A stretch of DNA of 64,000 nucleotides from Nemertoderma westbladi. Its lineage: Eukaryota > Xenacoelomorpha > Nemertodermatida > Nemertodermatidae. Shown one piece after another: positions 1 to 11,081 of the stretch; positions within the stretch are counted from its first letter, which is position 1, and every line of letters begins with the position of its first letter. Below the pieces are notes generated by a model that saw only the letters and a list, made by a program, of their open reading frames with translations, ran no database searches and was not told the DNA's origin. The stretch is taken from positions 43,836-107,835 of the forward strand of contig JAUCBJ010009129.1 in NCBI GenBank assembly GCA_032718475.1, given 5' to 3'. Both the position numbers and the translations under genes were made by a program.

Positions 1-1608
1 TGAAAAAATAAAGGAAACGATTCAATTAAAAAGGGATTCCAATGCTGTTGCAGATTATTTTCGCTCAGTCAGTATCAATGTTGGTGATAAAGAGTGGACT
101 ACATTTGATACGATCACAGAAGATCGAGTTACTAAAATAATTAATGAACTGAAAACGACCTCTTCGCTGATTGACCCCATCCCAGCATCATTGTTGCGTT
201 CAGAACCAGTTATAAGTGTAATAAGACCTATTATTACAAGGTAATGACTCTCTAACAACTGGTTGTGTCCCAGACAAATTAAAAACTGTTGTGACTAGCC
301 CTCTCATTAAGAAGCGAAATTTGCATCCAAATGTTAAGAATAACTACAGACCTGTTTCTAACCTTGAATATGTTTCAAACATATGTGAAAAAGAAGTAGC
401 TTTTCATTTACAGTTACATATGGCGAAAAATCGTGTTCTTTCAAAGTTCTTATCATCAGGGTATCGAAAACATTTTTCAACTGAAACTATGCTGACACGT
501 ATCATAATGATATCATGGGTGCATTGGATAGCAAAAAGCTAGTTGTCTTATTACTATTGGATCAATCGGCAGCATTCGATACAGTAGATTATAATCAACT
601 CATTACTTGCCTCATGGATATAGGAATTAAAGGGGCGGTACTAGATTGGCTAAAGAGTTATCTTAGTGAGAGATCTTTTTGGGTAATGATCAAAGGAGTT
701 CGATCTTGTGTGGTGAAACTTGATTCTGGCGTCCTGCAAGGCTCGATTTTGGGACCGTTATTCTACTTAATATATACTCTGCCGCTTGCTCAACTTTGCA
801 TGGACATGAACTTAAACTTTAGATTTATGCTGATGATACACAGCTGTACTTCATCTTTGCTCTTGAAGATTTAGATATTATCAATATTGAGATAGTGAAT
901 GTGATAAATATACTAGATAATTGGATGGTGTCTGTGAACCTTATGTTAAATAATAGTGACAAAACCAAGCTTATGATAATTCGTAATCGCTTTGCAATTG
1001 CTGATATTGAACCTGTAACTCTTATTTTTGGTGTGAAAAATGTGACTTCAGTATTTCATTTCAAATCTTTAGGATTCATACTTGATGACAAAATGAACAT
1101 GGAATGACACATTTCGTCTATTGTAAAGGTATCCAATTATCATTTAAGGAATATATCGAGGATAAGAAGATATTTAAGTAGGGAGCAAACTGTGAAGCTG
1201 ATGACGTCATTAATACTATCGAGAATGGACTACTGTAACTCTCTATTAGTTGGTATTCCGGATTATCTACAACAAAGATTTCAAAGGGTGATTAATCATT
1301 GCGCACGTGTTGTAAATTGTGTTAATAGGCGTTCTCATGTGACACCTCTACACAAAGACCTTCATTGGTTGCCAACATCTTTCAGAATCAGGTCTAAGAT
1401 TGCATTAATAACTTGGAAGTGTTTAAATGGAGTTGCTCCTGATTACTTGGCTGAATTAATTCAAATTAACTCCAAAGTGACACGATTGCAGTATAACTCA
1501 ACTTTGGTAGTACCATCAACCAACTATAAAACATTTGGCGATAGATCTTTTTCGGCGGCTGCACGGAGAATCTTTAATGACCTACCATTGGAAATCAGGA
1601 TAACGAGC
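1..1608 (+). mobile_element. CR1/L2-like non-LTR retrotransposon, 5' portion (decayed, interrupted)
   Basis: The plus strand encodes fragments of a LINE reverse transcriptase in several frames: a linker with NNYRPVSNL near 340-370, the finger/palm motif with DQSAAFDTVDY at about 560-590, SGVLQGSILGPLFYLIY at about 725-775, and a C-terminal thumb region with SRMDYCNSLLVGIPDYLQQ at 1215-1270. These motifs are typical of CR1/L2/Rex-type LINEs. Frameshifts and stops near 240, 540, 860 and 1107 make it a pseudogene. The 5' end lies outside the window. The reading frame stops in the middle of the LPLEIRITS motif at 1608, and the missing end resumes at 5341 after a later insertion. Confidence 0.85.
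1597..1608. repeat. Target-site duplication, left copy
   Basis: The 12-mer AGGATAACGAGC here recurs exactly at 5339-5350. The two copies bracket the RTE-like LINE inserted into the CR1/L2-like LINE. Removing the insert plus one copy restores the LINE C-terminal reading frame. Confidence 0.85.
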
Positions 1609-4600
1609 CAGGTCAGGTCAGGTATTCTAGGTCATTGATCAAGAAAACTTGCCACCTCCATGCAGCATAAAGGAGGTGCCACCTGTAGCTGCATAGACCC
1701 TCTTACTAGGGCAAATCTGGTCCTGTAACTAGGACCCCCTTCGTTCTGGGATAAGGACGCCCTTGGTCCTGGATTAAGGACCCATATACTTGGCTGCAGG
1801 GGTATATGGCCTGACCAGGCAGATGGTGATCTACCAATGGCTGGTTAGGAGTAGAGTGTTCTCATGTCCACTCTGAGAGCACTTCACTGCGACCTGCACC
1901 TGGCAGCAAGGGTACAGGGCATGACCCAGCAGATGAGCTGCAACAGCCAATGGTGGGTCATGTGCGCCAGAGTAGATATGGGTGATGGGCCTCATATCTG
2001 ACTCCATTGCGACACCCACCCTGTGGAATGGCAAACCAGGGTGTGGTATTTGCCCCGAGAGCTGACTCGGCAAAAAAGCACCCCCCAACCCCCACTATGG
2101 ATTACATTAGCAATGCGGAGGTCCGGCCACTAGAGGCCAGTGGAATTACCGGACACAATCGGCCTCACAGGCGTCAGTTAACTCCTGACCGGCTGCCTGT
2201 CTCACCCCCTACTGGAGAGAGAGCAGCCAACAATTCTTTGAGTCCCTTTCCTGATGACCTTTCTGGCCCAAACCCTGGGTCACCAGGGAGGCCAGATTGT
2301 GATGGGGAGAGGGATTCTGGAGTTGGAGGCTACTCTCATGTTCCACCCCGACCAACAAAGCCATTGGTGAATCTGAGGCAAGTCACTAGACTAGCCTCAG
2401 TAAACACCCTAACACTCGGGTCCCCAATGCGACAAGGTGAGCTGACTGCCTTGGCAGATAAGCTTTCTCTTAGCGCAGTGGGTGTTCAAGAGCACCGAAG
2501 GCAGACTGGACAGACTGATGAGGTTCTGATTAAGGACATGGGGGGCGTTTGGCGACTCGCCCTCGCATCAGCAGATGATAGTGGCAATGGTGGAATTGGT
2601 CTATTGATGAATCCAACTGCACATGCAGCATTGGACAAAATAGACCAAATCTCTAATGTTCTGGAAGACTGGCTAAGAAGTTTCCTAAGGTGGTTCTGAT
2701 TGTGTGCTACTCTCCAACTAGTGTTGCCCCTGTAGAGGAGGTGGAAAATTTCTACCACAATCTACAAGCAGCTACTGATGGAGTGGATCAGCATGCATTC
2801 TTAACATTCCTGGGAGACTTTAATGCAAGTCTGCATCAATCACCTACATCGCCCTGGGTCTATAGCAATAGTGTTAACCGAAATTCTGTCCATCTTCAGG
2901 ATTTTATCTCTGGAAATGGATTGTTTTCGGCTGGAACCCAGTTCAAGAAGCGAACTGGAAAGCTATGGACTCATAGTGGACCCAGTGGTCACAAGTCCCA
3001 GATAGACCATATTCTGTTTCGTAGGAAATACAGGAGCTCTATACAAGACTGTAATGCATTTACACTTCGACCCTTCTCCAGTGATCACTGCCTTATTGTG
3101 GCCACGGTAAGACTTAGTCTGCGTGCTAGCAGAACAACGAAATCTGCCTTGCCGCGGCATGACTGGTCCTCTCTGTTGCAACAGCCAAGTGTGAGATCCA
3201 GCTTCACACTACAGCTGAGCAACAGGTATGAGGCTCTTGCCTCTGAGGCGGCAGATCACTGTGAGGGCTATACTGCCTTTACAGAAGCAGTTAAGTTAGC
3301 AGCTGCAGAAACAGTTCCTGTATACCCTCGAAACAGGAAAAGGGCCCCCTGGACTGACAACAAAATTCAGAAGTGCCGAAATGACCTTCATAAGGCGCAG
3401 AAAGAGTCCCGACTCAAACAGACTACAGCGGCCAAGAATGCAGTTAAGGCTGCATCTAGGTCCCTGAACAGGCAGTACTCTGTTAATCTACAGGAGCTAA
3501 TAAACCAACAGGTTGATGCCATCAATGATGCTGACGACAGCAGGCAATCATCCCAGGCATGGAAATCGATCAATCTGCTTACTGGGCGGAAAAGCCAACC
3601 AACCACCAAGGTTAAGGCTGAATCACCAGCCGATCGCCTTAATGGTTGGAAAGCCCACTTTGAAAAGCTCCTCAATAATGACAGGGTATTGCCTGATAAC
3701 TTTATAGAAGTAAAAGTGTCTGAGTCTGTACTCCCAGATATTCCCATTGGCGATATCTCCTTTGCAGAAGTGAAGGCTGCTGCAAAGAGCATTAAGACCA
3801 ATCGTGCCAGTGGAGTAGATGGTGTTCCCCCTGAGGTCTTTAAAATACCTGAGTGTTTAAAGCTCATCTATCCCATCATAGTAGACATGTACCGAACAAC
3901 AAGAGACCCACAAGAAATGAAAACAAATAAGTTGGTGCCAGTTCCCAAGAAGGGCAACCTAACACTCTATGGTTCTTTTCGGGGAATCTCATTGATCTCG
4001 ATTGCTGCAAAGCTATACAATAGGATTCTATTAAATCGCATCAGGGATCCCATTGAGAGACTGCTCCGTGGAAATCAGAATGGGTTCCGTAAAGGTCGTG
4101 GGACCATGGAGCCCATTTTGGCACTTAGAAGGATAATTGAAGAATTATCAAAAAAAAAGACAGGCATCTGGCTGTTATCTTTGTTGACTTCTTCAAGGCC
4201 TTTGATTCAGTCTCTCGGTCACGTATGTTCAGCATACTTTCATTATATGGGATTCCTGATGAAATTATTGCAGCAATCAGATCAGTATACGATGGTTCGA
4301 CAACATTTGTCTCTACTGTTGACGGTGACACAGAACCATTTGAAGTGTTATGGGGCGTCCTCCAAGGAGACACACTTGCACCATTCTTGTTCATTATTGT
4401 GGTTGACTATGTTCTACGCATGTCCTTAGATCATCATAATGATGATGGGGTGATGATAACTCCACCTACTGGCTCCATAAGTCGAGGAAATCCTGCCAAG
4501 TACCTAACTGATCTAGACTTTGCTGATGACTTAGGAGTACTCTCAGAATCATTAGAGGGAGCCCAACGGCTCCTCAGCTCATTAGAACATGCTGCTTCTA

Positions 4601-5338
4601 GTGTTGGTCTTTTTATTAACTCCAGAAAGACCAAAATTCTGACAGTTAACTTTGAAAGTCCTCAGCAAGTCTCTGATCGGATGAGCATAAGCTCAAAGGA
4701 TGGTATGCTTGAGCATGTGGACGACTTCTGTTACCTGGGATCATGGATCCGGAAGTCAGGTGAGGACCTTCGAATACGTAAGGGAAAGGCATGGGCAGCC
4801 TTGAATAGGCTTTCCAGGATTTGGAAGTCACCGAGAATTAATCGGAAACTTAAGGTCCGATTATTTAGAGCAGCAGTAGTTCCAGTACTCCTCTACGGGA
4901 GTCCATGCTGGGCTCTAACTGCTGAGGACACCAAATCTCTGGATGGCACATTCACAAGAATGCTACGCCGGGTTCATTGTGTCAAGTACAATGCACACAT
5001 CTCCAACCAGACACTATATAACATTGGAGGTGTCTCATTGGTTCCCCCAAGCTTGACACTAGAACAAAATCGCCTCCGCTTTGCAGGACATTGCTTTCGC
5101 CGTGAGGACCAGCCAGTGCATAATCTTGTACTTTGGCAGCCTCATGGAGTGAATAAGCATGGTGGACAGCCCATGACTTTCTTGAGACGCATCTTAAAGG
5201 ACACTGGCCTTAAAGATGCGGATGATCTAGCAAATGTCATGGGTGATAGAGAGTTGTGGCGGTGCAATTTTGTTGACAAGCCGGCACAGCATTCTTAAAA
5301 ATGCAGCTGCAATGCAGCATGCCGATCCTAGTAGTAGT
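1609..5338 (+). mobile_element. RTE-like non-LTR retrotransposon (about 3.7 kb), inserted in the CR1/L2-like LINE
   Basis: The element is bounded by the 12-bp duplication AGGATAACGAGC. It starts with a short tandem CAGGT/CAGGTCAGGT stretch and about 400 bp of non-coding 5' leader. It then carries an apurinic-type endonuclease and a reverse transcriptase, and ends in a (TAG)n tail at 5329-5340. Short trinucleotide 3' tails and an EEP-endonuclease/RT layout fit RTE-like clades; the exact clade is my inference. A second, inverted copy of the same family lies at 8542-10318. It probably has near full length but is inactivated by frameshifts. Confidence 0.85.
2007..5298 (+). pseudogene. LINE endonuclease-reverse transcriptase polyprotein, frameshifted
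   Basis: The coding region runs through three frames: 2007-2699, 2690-4429 and 4225-5298. The endonuclease N-terminal part has VGVQEHRR (about 2480-2505) and continues with FLGDFNASLH (about 2805-2835) and IDHILF plus SSDHCLIVA (about 3000-3105), the usual EEP catalytic motifs. The RT palm has RASGVDGVPPEVF (about 3805), SFRGISLISIAAKLYNRIL (about 3975), a DFFKAFD motif near 4190 in the shifted frame, GVLQGDTLAPFLFIIV (about 4355) and the catalytic FADD at about 4520. The C terminus has a CAR-type region with FLRRILKDTGLKDADD. Frame changes near 2690 and just after the A-run at 4150 break it, so it is a dead copy unless those are sequence errors. Confidence 0.85.
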
Positions 5339-5500
5339 AGGATAACGAGCAGTCTAGCTTCTTTCAAAACTATGCTTAAGTCACATTATTTTCTTAAGGC
5401 TTTTCCGAACTAATATTATGCAATGTACGTGTAAATGCGCATTAGACCTATTTATTTATAGATAGTGCGCTATATAAATTTGGTGTTATTATTATTATAA
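5339..5500 (+). mobile_element. CR1/L2-like LINE, 3' terminal portion with (ATT)n tail
   Basis: This is the continuation of the LINE broken at 1608. Right after the duplicated 12-mer the plus strand encodes SLASFKTMLKSHYFLKAFPN and a stop at 5411, the usual C-terminal tail of these LINEs. About 75 bp of 3' UTR follows, ending in GCGCTATATAAATTTGG and a short ATT-repeat tail (5483-5498), a typical L2/CR1 terminus. The tail abuts an RNase H remnant on the other strand, so this LINE had itself inserted into an older LTR retroelement. Confidence 0.8.
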
Positions 5501-7085
5501 TATGCTGAGCTCGAATCAGTATATATCGTAATTGTTTGAAGACCCCACTCAATAGCAATGTTTAACCCCTCAATGATCGCAGTCAGTTCTGCCGCTTTTA
5601 TATGCTCAGGGTCATTGTCTTTTCTCAACCATGCTCTATCCTTAGCAACTACTCCACCAATCTTCACTAACGCCCCAATGGCTATTGTACTTGCATCGGC
5701 CCATACTTCTCCTACCTGAGTCTTCATGAATGGCCACTGACCTTGTGAGGGATCTACTTTATTGACTCTATCTACAACCACCTCAATGAGTTTCTTTCTA
5801 GTGTTCTCACTGATGGGATCATCCATGCTAACTGATGATTCTTGGCGTTGTAGCCACCCACATGCAACACGCAACCAAACATTAAATAATTACCTCGGAG
5901 TTGACAAATCACAGCCAATAATTTTCGATGTGTCACTATCCCTTGAATAGATTCTATTGTCGGTAAATCGCTGTCTCTTATCCATCGACCATCCTTCACA
6001 AACACTCCCAATATTCGAGCCCCATTTTTAACCTCCACTGGTTCTTTAGATTCAAGCCCAAATTTCTTCAAATGAATTCTAACATCATCAGCTGTAATTT
6101 CGGAATTCAGGTACACATAGACATCATCACGGAAACTTTCTGTGACCTTCTCAATCTTATCGTTTTGTTTTAGCACAGTCTCTACAATATTGCCAAGTAT
6201 CTTTGGTGCTGGGCCCAGTCCAAAATCAAGCTTGTTCATACAATATCGCTTGTCCTTATACTAAACAACTTGGTATGGGTGCAGTTTAGAATCCACATTG
6301 ACCTGCATGTTGTGTAGGCCCACTTCAAGTCAATCAGTGCTGTCCTTTCACCCATTGTAGCCCACTTTCTCAGTTTCTCAACACTGGCAGCTGATTCTGT
6401 TCCAGGTTCTTTTATAATAAATTGATTCAATTCTCGAAAATCCATTATCGGACATACTGGATCTTTTTTGGTTCATTTTTGTGCATCAGAGGAATGAGTG
6501 CTTTTGTTTGCTTTTGTTTCCCTGTGAAATTCTTTTAACCATCCTTTCGATATCCATTCACCCATGCCAATATCAAATTTCTGTAGTTCCTGGAAAATTT
6601 TTTACTGCTATACTCTATTAGTCAGTTTGTCTTGGCTTTTTCCAGTGATGAATCTATACTCTGTTTCCCACGTCTGCCCATTATATTGAGCCACAAAGTC
6701 GCGCTTTTCTATTGTAATCAAAGGTTGAGAATTAACATTTCCAACTGCACTCATTAATTGTAAATTTGGGACTGAATTAAACATCACACTAACAATGTCT
6801 TTCGGCCCACATTGAACGGGGATCCCACCCATTTGTTCCATGTTCCATCCTATAACTAAGTCTAAGCCCCCAACCATGTCTTCAATAACTAAAAAATCAC
6901 ATTTAGGCAAAGTTACATTATTAATTCTAATTTGTGTTTCAATTGTCCGCATAATCATATCTGTTTTGATCTCCCATTGTACCTCATAGGGTCTATTCAC
7001 CAACTCATAACAAATGATAATCTCTTGATTTTTATAACACAGTATGATGGAGCCATCCTTTATGTAATGTAATGTTTGCATAATT
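5500..7085 (-). mobile_element. LTR-retroelement pol remnant (protease, RT, RNase H), antisense
   Basis: On the minus strand, reading from high to low coordinates: a retropepsin-like region at 7081-6608 (with a CDFLVIEDMVGGLDLVIG segment), an RT finger region at 6445-6236 (MDFRELNQFI, then LIDLKWAYTTCRS), an RT connection region at 6239-5772, and an RNase H segment at 5874-5515 ending in ITIYTDSSSAYY. Order and motifs fit a Ty3/Gypsy-like or related LTR element; I cannot name the clade. Several frames are needed and no LTR is visible, so it is a fossil. Its RNase H end is cut exactly at the CR1/L2-like LINE tail, and the rest presumably lies left of the window. Confidence 0.7.
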
Positions 7086-7139
7086 AAATAGCTTCTCGTA
7101 ACATTGTTGGCGATTCATTAGCTACTGATATCTGAGAAT

Positions 7140-8541
7140 TGGGGGTTTCTATGCCTCCCTCGGGTAACACACCTCGAGCACTTGACTACCCCCTACTCCT
7201 AGCTCCCTCCACTAGCTCCCTCTCCTACCTACTAAAGCCACTCCCTAAGAAAAAGAAAGGAGCCCACGGTGTACCAACAAACCATCGTGGGATCTGTCTG
7301 CTTGTGGTAGCAACCAAAATAACAACAAAATGATTATATGTAGAATTAGCCATCACATAGAGAAACTGCCAAAACGCGAAGACGAAACGAAGTCAAAACG
7401 TTAGAGCCAAAACGGATTTCGACTAAATAGATAATAGCTCAGAAGAATATCCCTGCTATGCTTTCCTGACTTTTGTGGACTTTAAGAAAGCCATTGACTC
7501 AGGTAAAATACTGGAAATCCTAAGAGCTTATGGAAAACCAGAGGTAATTGTGGCTGGCATTGGATTGTTATATTGTGACACAGAAGCTCAGGTACTCTCA
7601 CCAGATGGTGAAACTGAGTTCTTCTCAATCCTGGCTGGTGTACTGCAAGGTGACACATTAGCACCATTACTATTTGTAATTGTACTGGATTACGCAATGA
7701 GGACGACCACAAAGGGTGAAGATCTGGGATTCACACTTCAAGAACGCAGAAGTAGTAGATATCCGGCAACTACAGTCATAGACACCGACTTTGCGGATGA
7801 CATCGCCCTGCTCTCTAATACCCTAGCAGATGCACAGCTTCTACTAAATAAAGTGGAGAGGGCTGCTAAGGAGGTTGGATTGCATATAAATGCTACCAAG
7901 ACCGAATTCATGACTTTTAATGTTAATGGAAACTTGACAACAATTGACAATATTCAACTAAGGAAGGTTGATGACTTCCAGTACCTTGGGTCATGGATAA
8001 GAGAGTGGCAAAGAAGACATAGAAGTTAGGAAAGCAACGGCATGGGTAGCTCTATCAAAAATGGATACCATCTGGAAATCAGATCTCCCCAGGCACCTGA
8101 AGACTAAGTTCTTTAGATCCACAGTGGAAAGTGTACTTTTATACAGGGGTGTGACCTGGACACTGACGAAATCTCTTGAACAACTAATTGATTGTTGCTA
8201 CACATGACTATGACGGGTAGACCAAACTTCAGCTGGAGACAACACATGATAAACACCGAGCTTTATGGTCGAATACCACCCTGCATCAACCAACATCCGT
8301 GAACGCATATTAAGATTCAGTGGGCACTGCTGGAGAAGTAAACATGAGGTTATACCAGATCGACTTTTCTGGCAACCAACACATGGAAAGCGTAGCCATG
8401 GATGACCGGCTATAACATATATAGACAACTTGAAAGGGATACTGGACTTATGAGAAACTAATTTGGGACAACTATGGAGAATCGGGAAGCCTTGAAGGAT
8501 CTCATTTCCAATGTTCGAGTTTGCTCTTCCTAGTAGTAGTC
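7140..8541 (+). mobile_element. Second RTE-like LINE fragment (different subfamily), 5' truncated
   Basis: The plus strand encodes a partial reverse transcriptase. The longest open stretch, 7475-8029, contains LAGVLQGDTLAPLLFVIVLD (about 7630) and DTDFADDIALLSN (about 7785) followed by KTEFMTFNVNG. An upstream remnant at 7215-7320 has KKKKGAHGVPTNHRGICLL, the start of the RT domain. Beyond 8029 the frame is broken, but homology to the C-terminal region of these LINEs continues to about 8530 and ends in a TAGTAGTAG tail at about 8532-8541. It is clearly diverged from the family at 1609-5338. Confidence 0.75.
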
Positions 8542-10318
8542 CTCACAGCAAAAATATCCTCAGAAGCGGAGGCGGCTATGTTCAGGTCTAAATCTTGGGG
8601 GACTAAGAAGATCCCTCCAATATTATATGGTTTCTAATTGGAGATATGTGCTGTCCATTGTACTCCCACTGGTGCTACTGCTACTCTAAATTGTCTAACG
8701 TTAAGTTTCCGACATATCCAGTGTGATTTCCAAATCCTGGAAAGCCTATTCAAGGCTGCCCATGACTTCCCCTTACTTATACGAAGGTCCTCACCTGACT
8801 TCCGGATACATGATCCCAGGTAACAGAAGTCGTCCACATGCTCATTCAAACCATCCAAAATGAAAGTTTTGGTCTTAATGGAGTTAACAAAAGCAGCCTG
8901 TTCTAATTAGCTGAGGGTCCTTTGGGCTCCCTCTAGGGATTCTGAGAGTACTCCTAAGTCATCAGCAAAGTCTAGATCAGTTAGGTACTTGGCAGGATTT
9001 CCTCGACTTCTGGACCCAGTAGGTGGAGTTAACATGAATCCATCATCATTGTGATGCTCTAAGGACATGCGAAGAACATATTCAACCTCAATTATGACCC
9101 AGAATGGCGCAAGTGTGTCTCCCTGGAGGACTCCCCATAACACTTCAAATGGTTCTGTGTCACCGTCAACAGTAGACACAAATGTCGTTGAACCATCGTG
9201 TACTTATCTGATTGCTGCAATAATTTCATCAGGAATCTCATATAATGAAAGCATGCTGAACATACGTGAGCAAGAGACTGAATCAAAGGCCTTGAAGAAG
9301 TCACCAAAGATAACAGCCAGTTTCTTTTTTGATAACTCTTCAATTATCCGTCTAATTGCCAAATTGGGCTCCATGGTCCCACGACCTTTACGGAACCCAT
9401 TCTGATTTCCACGGAGTAGTCTCTCAATGGGATCCCTGATGCGATTTAATAGAATTCTATTGTATAGCTTTGCAGCAATCGAGATCAATGAGATTCCCCG
9501 AAAAGAACCATAGAGTGTTAGGTTGCCCTTCTTGGGAACTGGCACCAACTTATTTGTTTTCATTTCTTGTAGGACTCTTGTTGTTCGGTACATGTCTACT
9601 ATGATGGGATAGATGAGCTTTAAACACTCAGGTATCTTAAAGACCTCAGGGGGAACACCATCTACTCCACTGGCACGATTGGTCTTAATGCTCTTTGCAG
9701 CAGCCTTCACTTCTGCAAAGGAGATATTGCCAATGGGAATATCTGGGAGTACAGAGACACTTTTACTTCTATAAAGTTATCAGGCAATACCCTGTCATTA
9801 TTGAGGAGCTTTTCAAAGTGGGCCTTCCAACCATTGAGGCGATCGGCTGGTGATTCAGCCTTAACCTTGGTGGTTGGTTGGGTTTTCCGACCAGTAAGCC
9901 TGTTTCTGCAGCTGCTAACTTAACAGCTTCTGTGAAGGCAGTATAGCCCTCACAGTGATCTGCCGCCTCAGAGGCAAGAACCTCATACCTGTTGCTCAGC
10001 TGTAGTGTGCAGTTGGATCTCACACTTGGCTGTTGCAACAGAGAGGACCAGTCATGCCGCGGCAAGGCAGATTTCGTTGTTCTGCTAGCACGCAGACTAA
10101 GTCTTGCCTTGGCCACAATAAGGCGGTGATCACTGGAGAAGGGTCGAAGTGTAAATGCACTACAGTCTTGTATAGAGCTCCTGTATTTCCTACGAAACAG
10201 AATATGATCTATCTGGGACTTGTGACCACTGGGTCAACTATGAGTCCATAGCTTTCCAGTTCGCTTCTTGAACTGGGTTCCAGCCGAAAACAATCCATTT
10301 CCAGAGATATATCTTATA
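8542..10318 (-). mobile_element. Inverted partial copy of the RTE-like LINE family of 1609-5338
   Basis: The reverse strand matches roughly 2910-5110 of the first RTE-like element. Recognisable segments are KAAAKSIKTNRASGVDGVPP (9710 downwards), the DFFKAFDSV palm motif (about 9300), GVLQGDTLAPF (about 9130) and DLDFADDLGVLSES (about 8960). It is truncated at both ends, lacks about 265 bp between the endonuclease and RT (junction near 9895; the missing part corresponds to about 3314-3580 of the other copy), and has frameshifts and stops. With the copy at 2.9-5.1 kb it forms a large imperfect inverted repeat around about 3.4 kb of other repeats. Confidence 0.85.
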
Positions 10319-10325
10319 TCACTAG

Positions 10326-10708
10326 CGGATCAAACGGATCAATATGTCTCTAGTATGTGTTAATGGATCAATAGTTATAGTATGTGTTAACGGATTAATA
10401 TTTATAGTATGTGTTACAGGATCCATAGTTCTAGTATGTGTTAATGGATCAATATTTATAGATGTGTTACAGGATCAATAGTTATATAGCATGTGTTAAC
10501 GGAACAATAGTTATAGCATGTGTTAACGAATCAATAGTTATAGCATGTATTAACGAATCAATAGTTATAGCATGTGTTAACGAATCAATAGTTATAGTAT
10601 GTGTTACAGGATCCATAGTTCTAGTATGTGTTAACGGATCAATAGTTATAGTATGTGTAAACGGCTCAATATTTATAGGATGTGTTAACGGATCAATATT
10701 TATAGTAT
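10326..10708. repeat. 27-bp satellite, degenerate left block
   Basis: About 14 diverged copies of the 27-bp unit with core TGTTAACGGATCAATATTTATAGT. Units vary in sequence (AATGGATC, AACGAATC, ACAGGATC) and in length, as expected for the edge of an array. The block directly abuts the truncated RTE-like copy at 10318. Confidence 0.9.
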
Positions 10709-11081
10709 CATGGTTCCTAGCGCTTTGTGATGAATAATTTCCATGATTTCCAGAGATAGAAAAAAGTGCAAGCCAGAATTATCGGATGTAAACTTTTAAC
10801 ATTTAGATGTAAAGGCCTGACTTTGGTGATCTCAGATGAACATACATTAGATTCTACCTCGGCGAAGTTACATCCCACTTACAGACTTATACTCATGTTT
10901 ATAGCAGTAAAGACAATACCTATGTAACACCATACTAGATGCAAAGTGAACTTCGATACTATTCGAACTTGTGCAGGGACTTGTATAATAAATGTTATGA
11001 ATTAAATTGTAACCGATGACTTGAAAAAAATAAATTTTATTCCATGAATTCTCCATGATTTCCAGAACTCTAGGAGCCCTG
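10709..11081. other. Non-satellite spacer inside the 27-bp array
   Basis: About 370 bp of ordinary AT-rich sequence with no recognisable gene. The 14-mer CCATGATTTCCAGA occurs near both ends (10740-10753 and 11052-11065), so it may be a small insertion flanked by a short direct repeat, or a remnant of an older flank captured during array growth. Confidence 0.5.
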
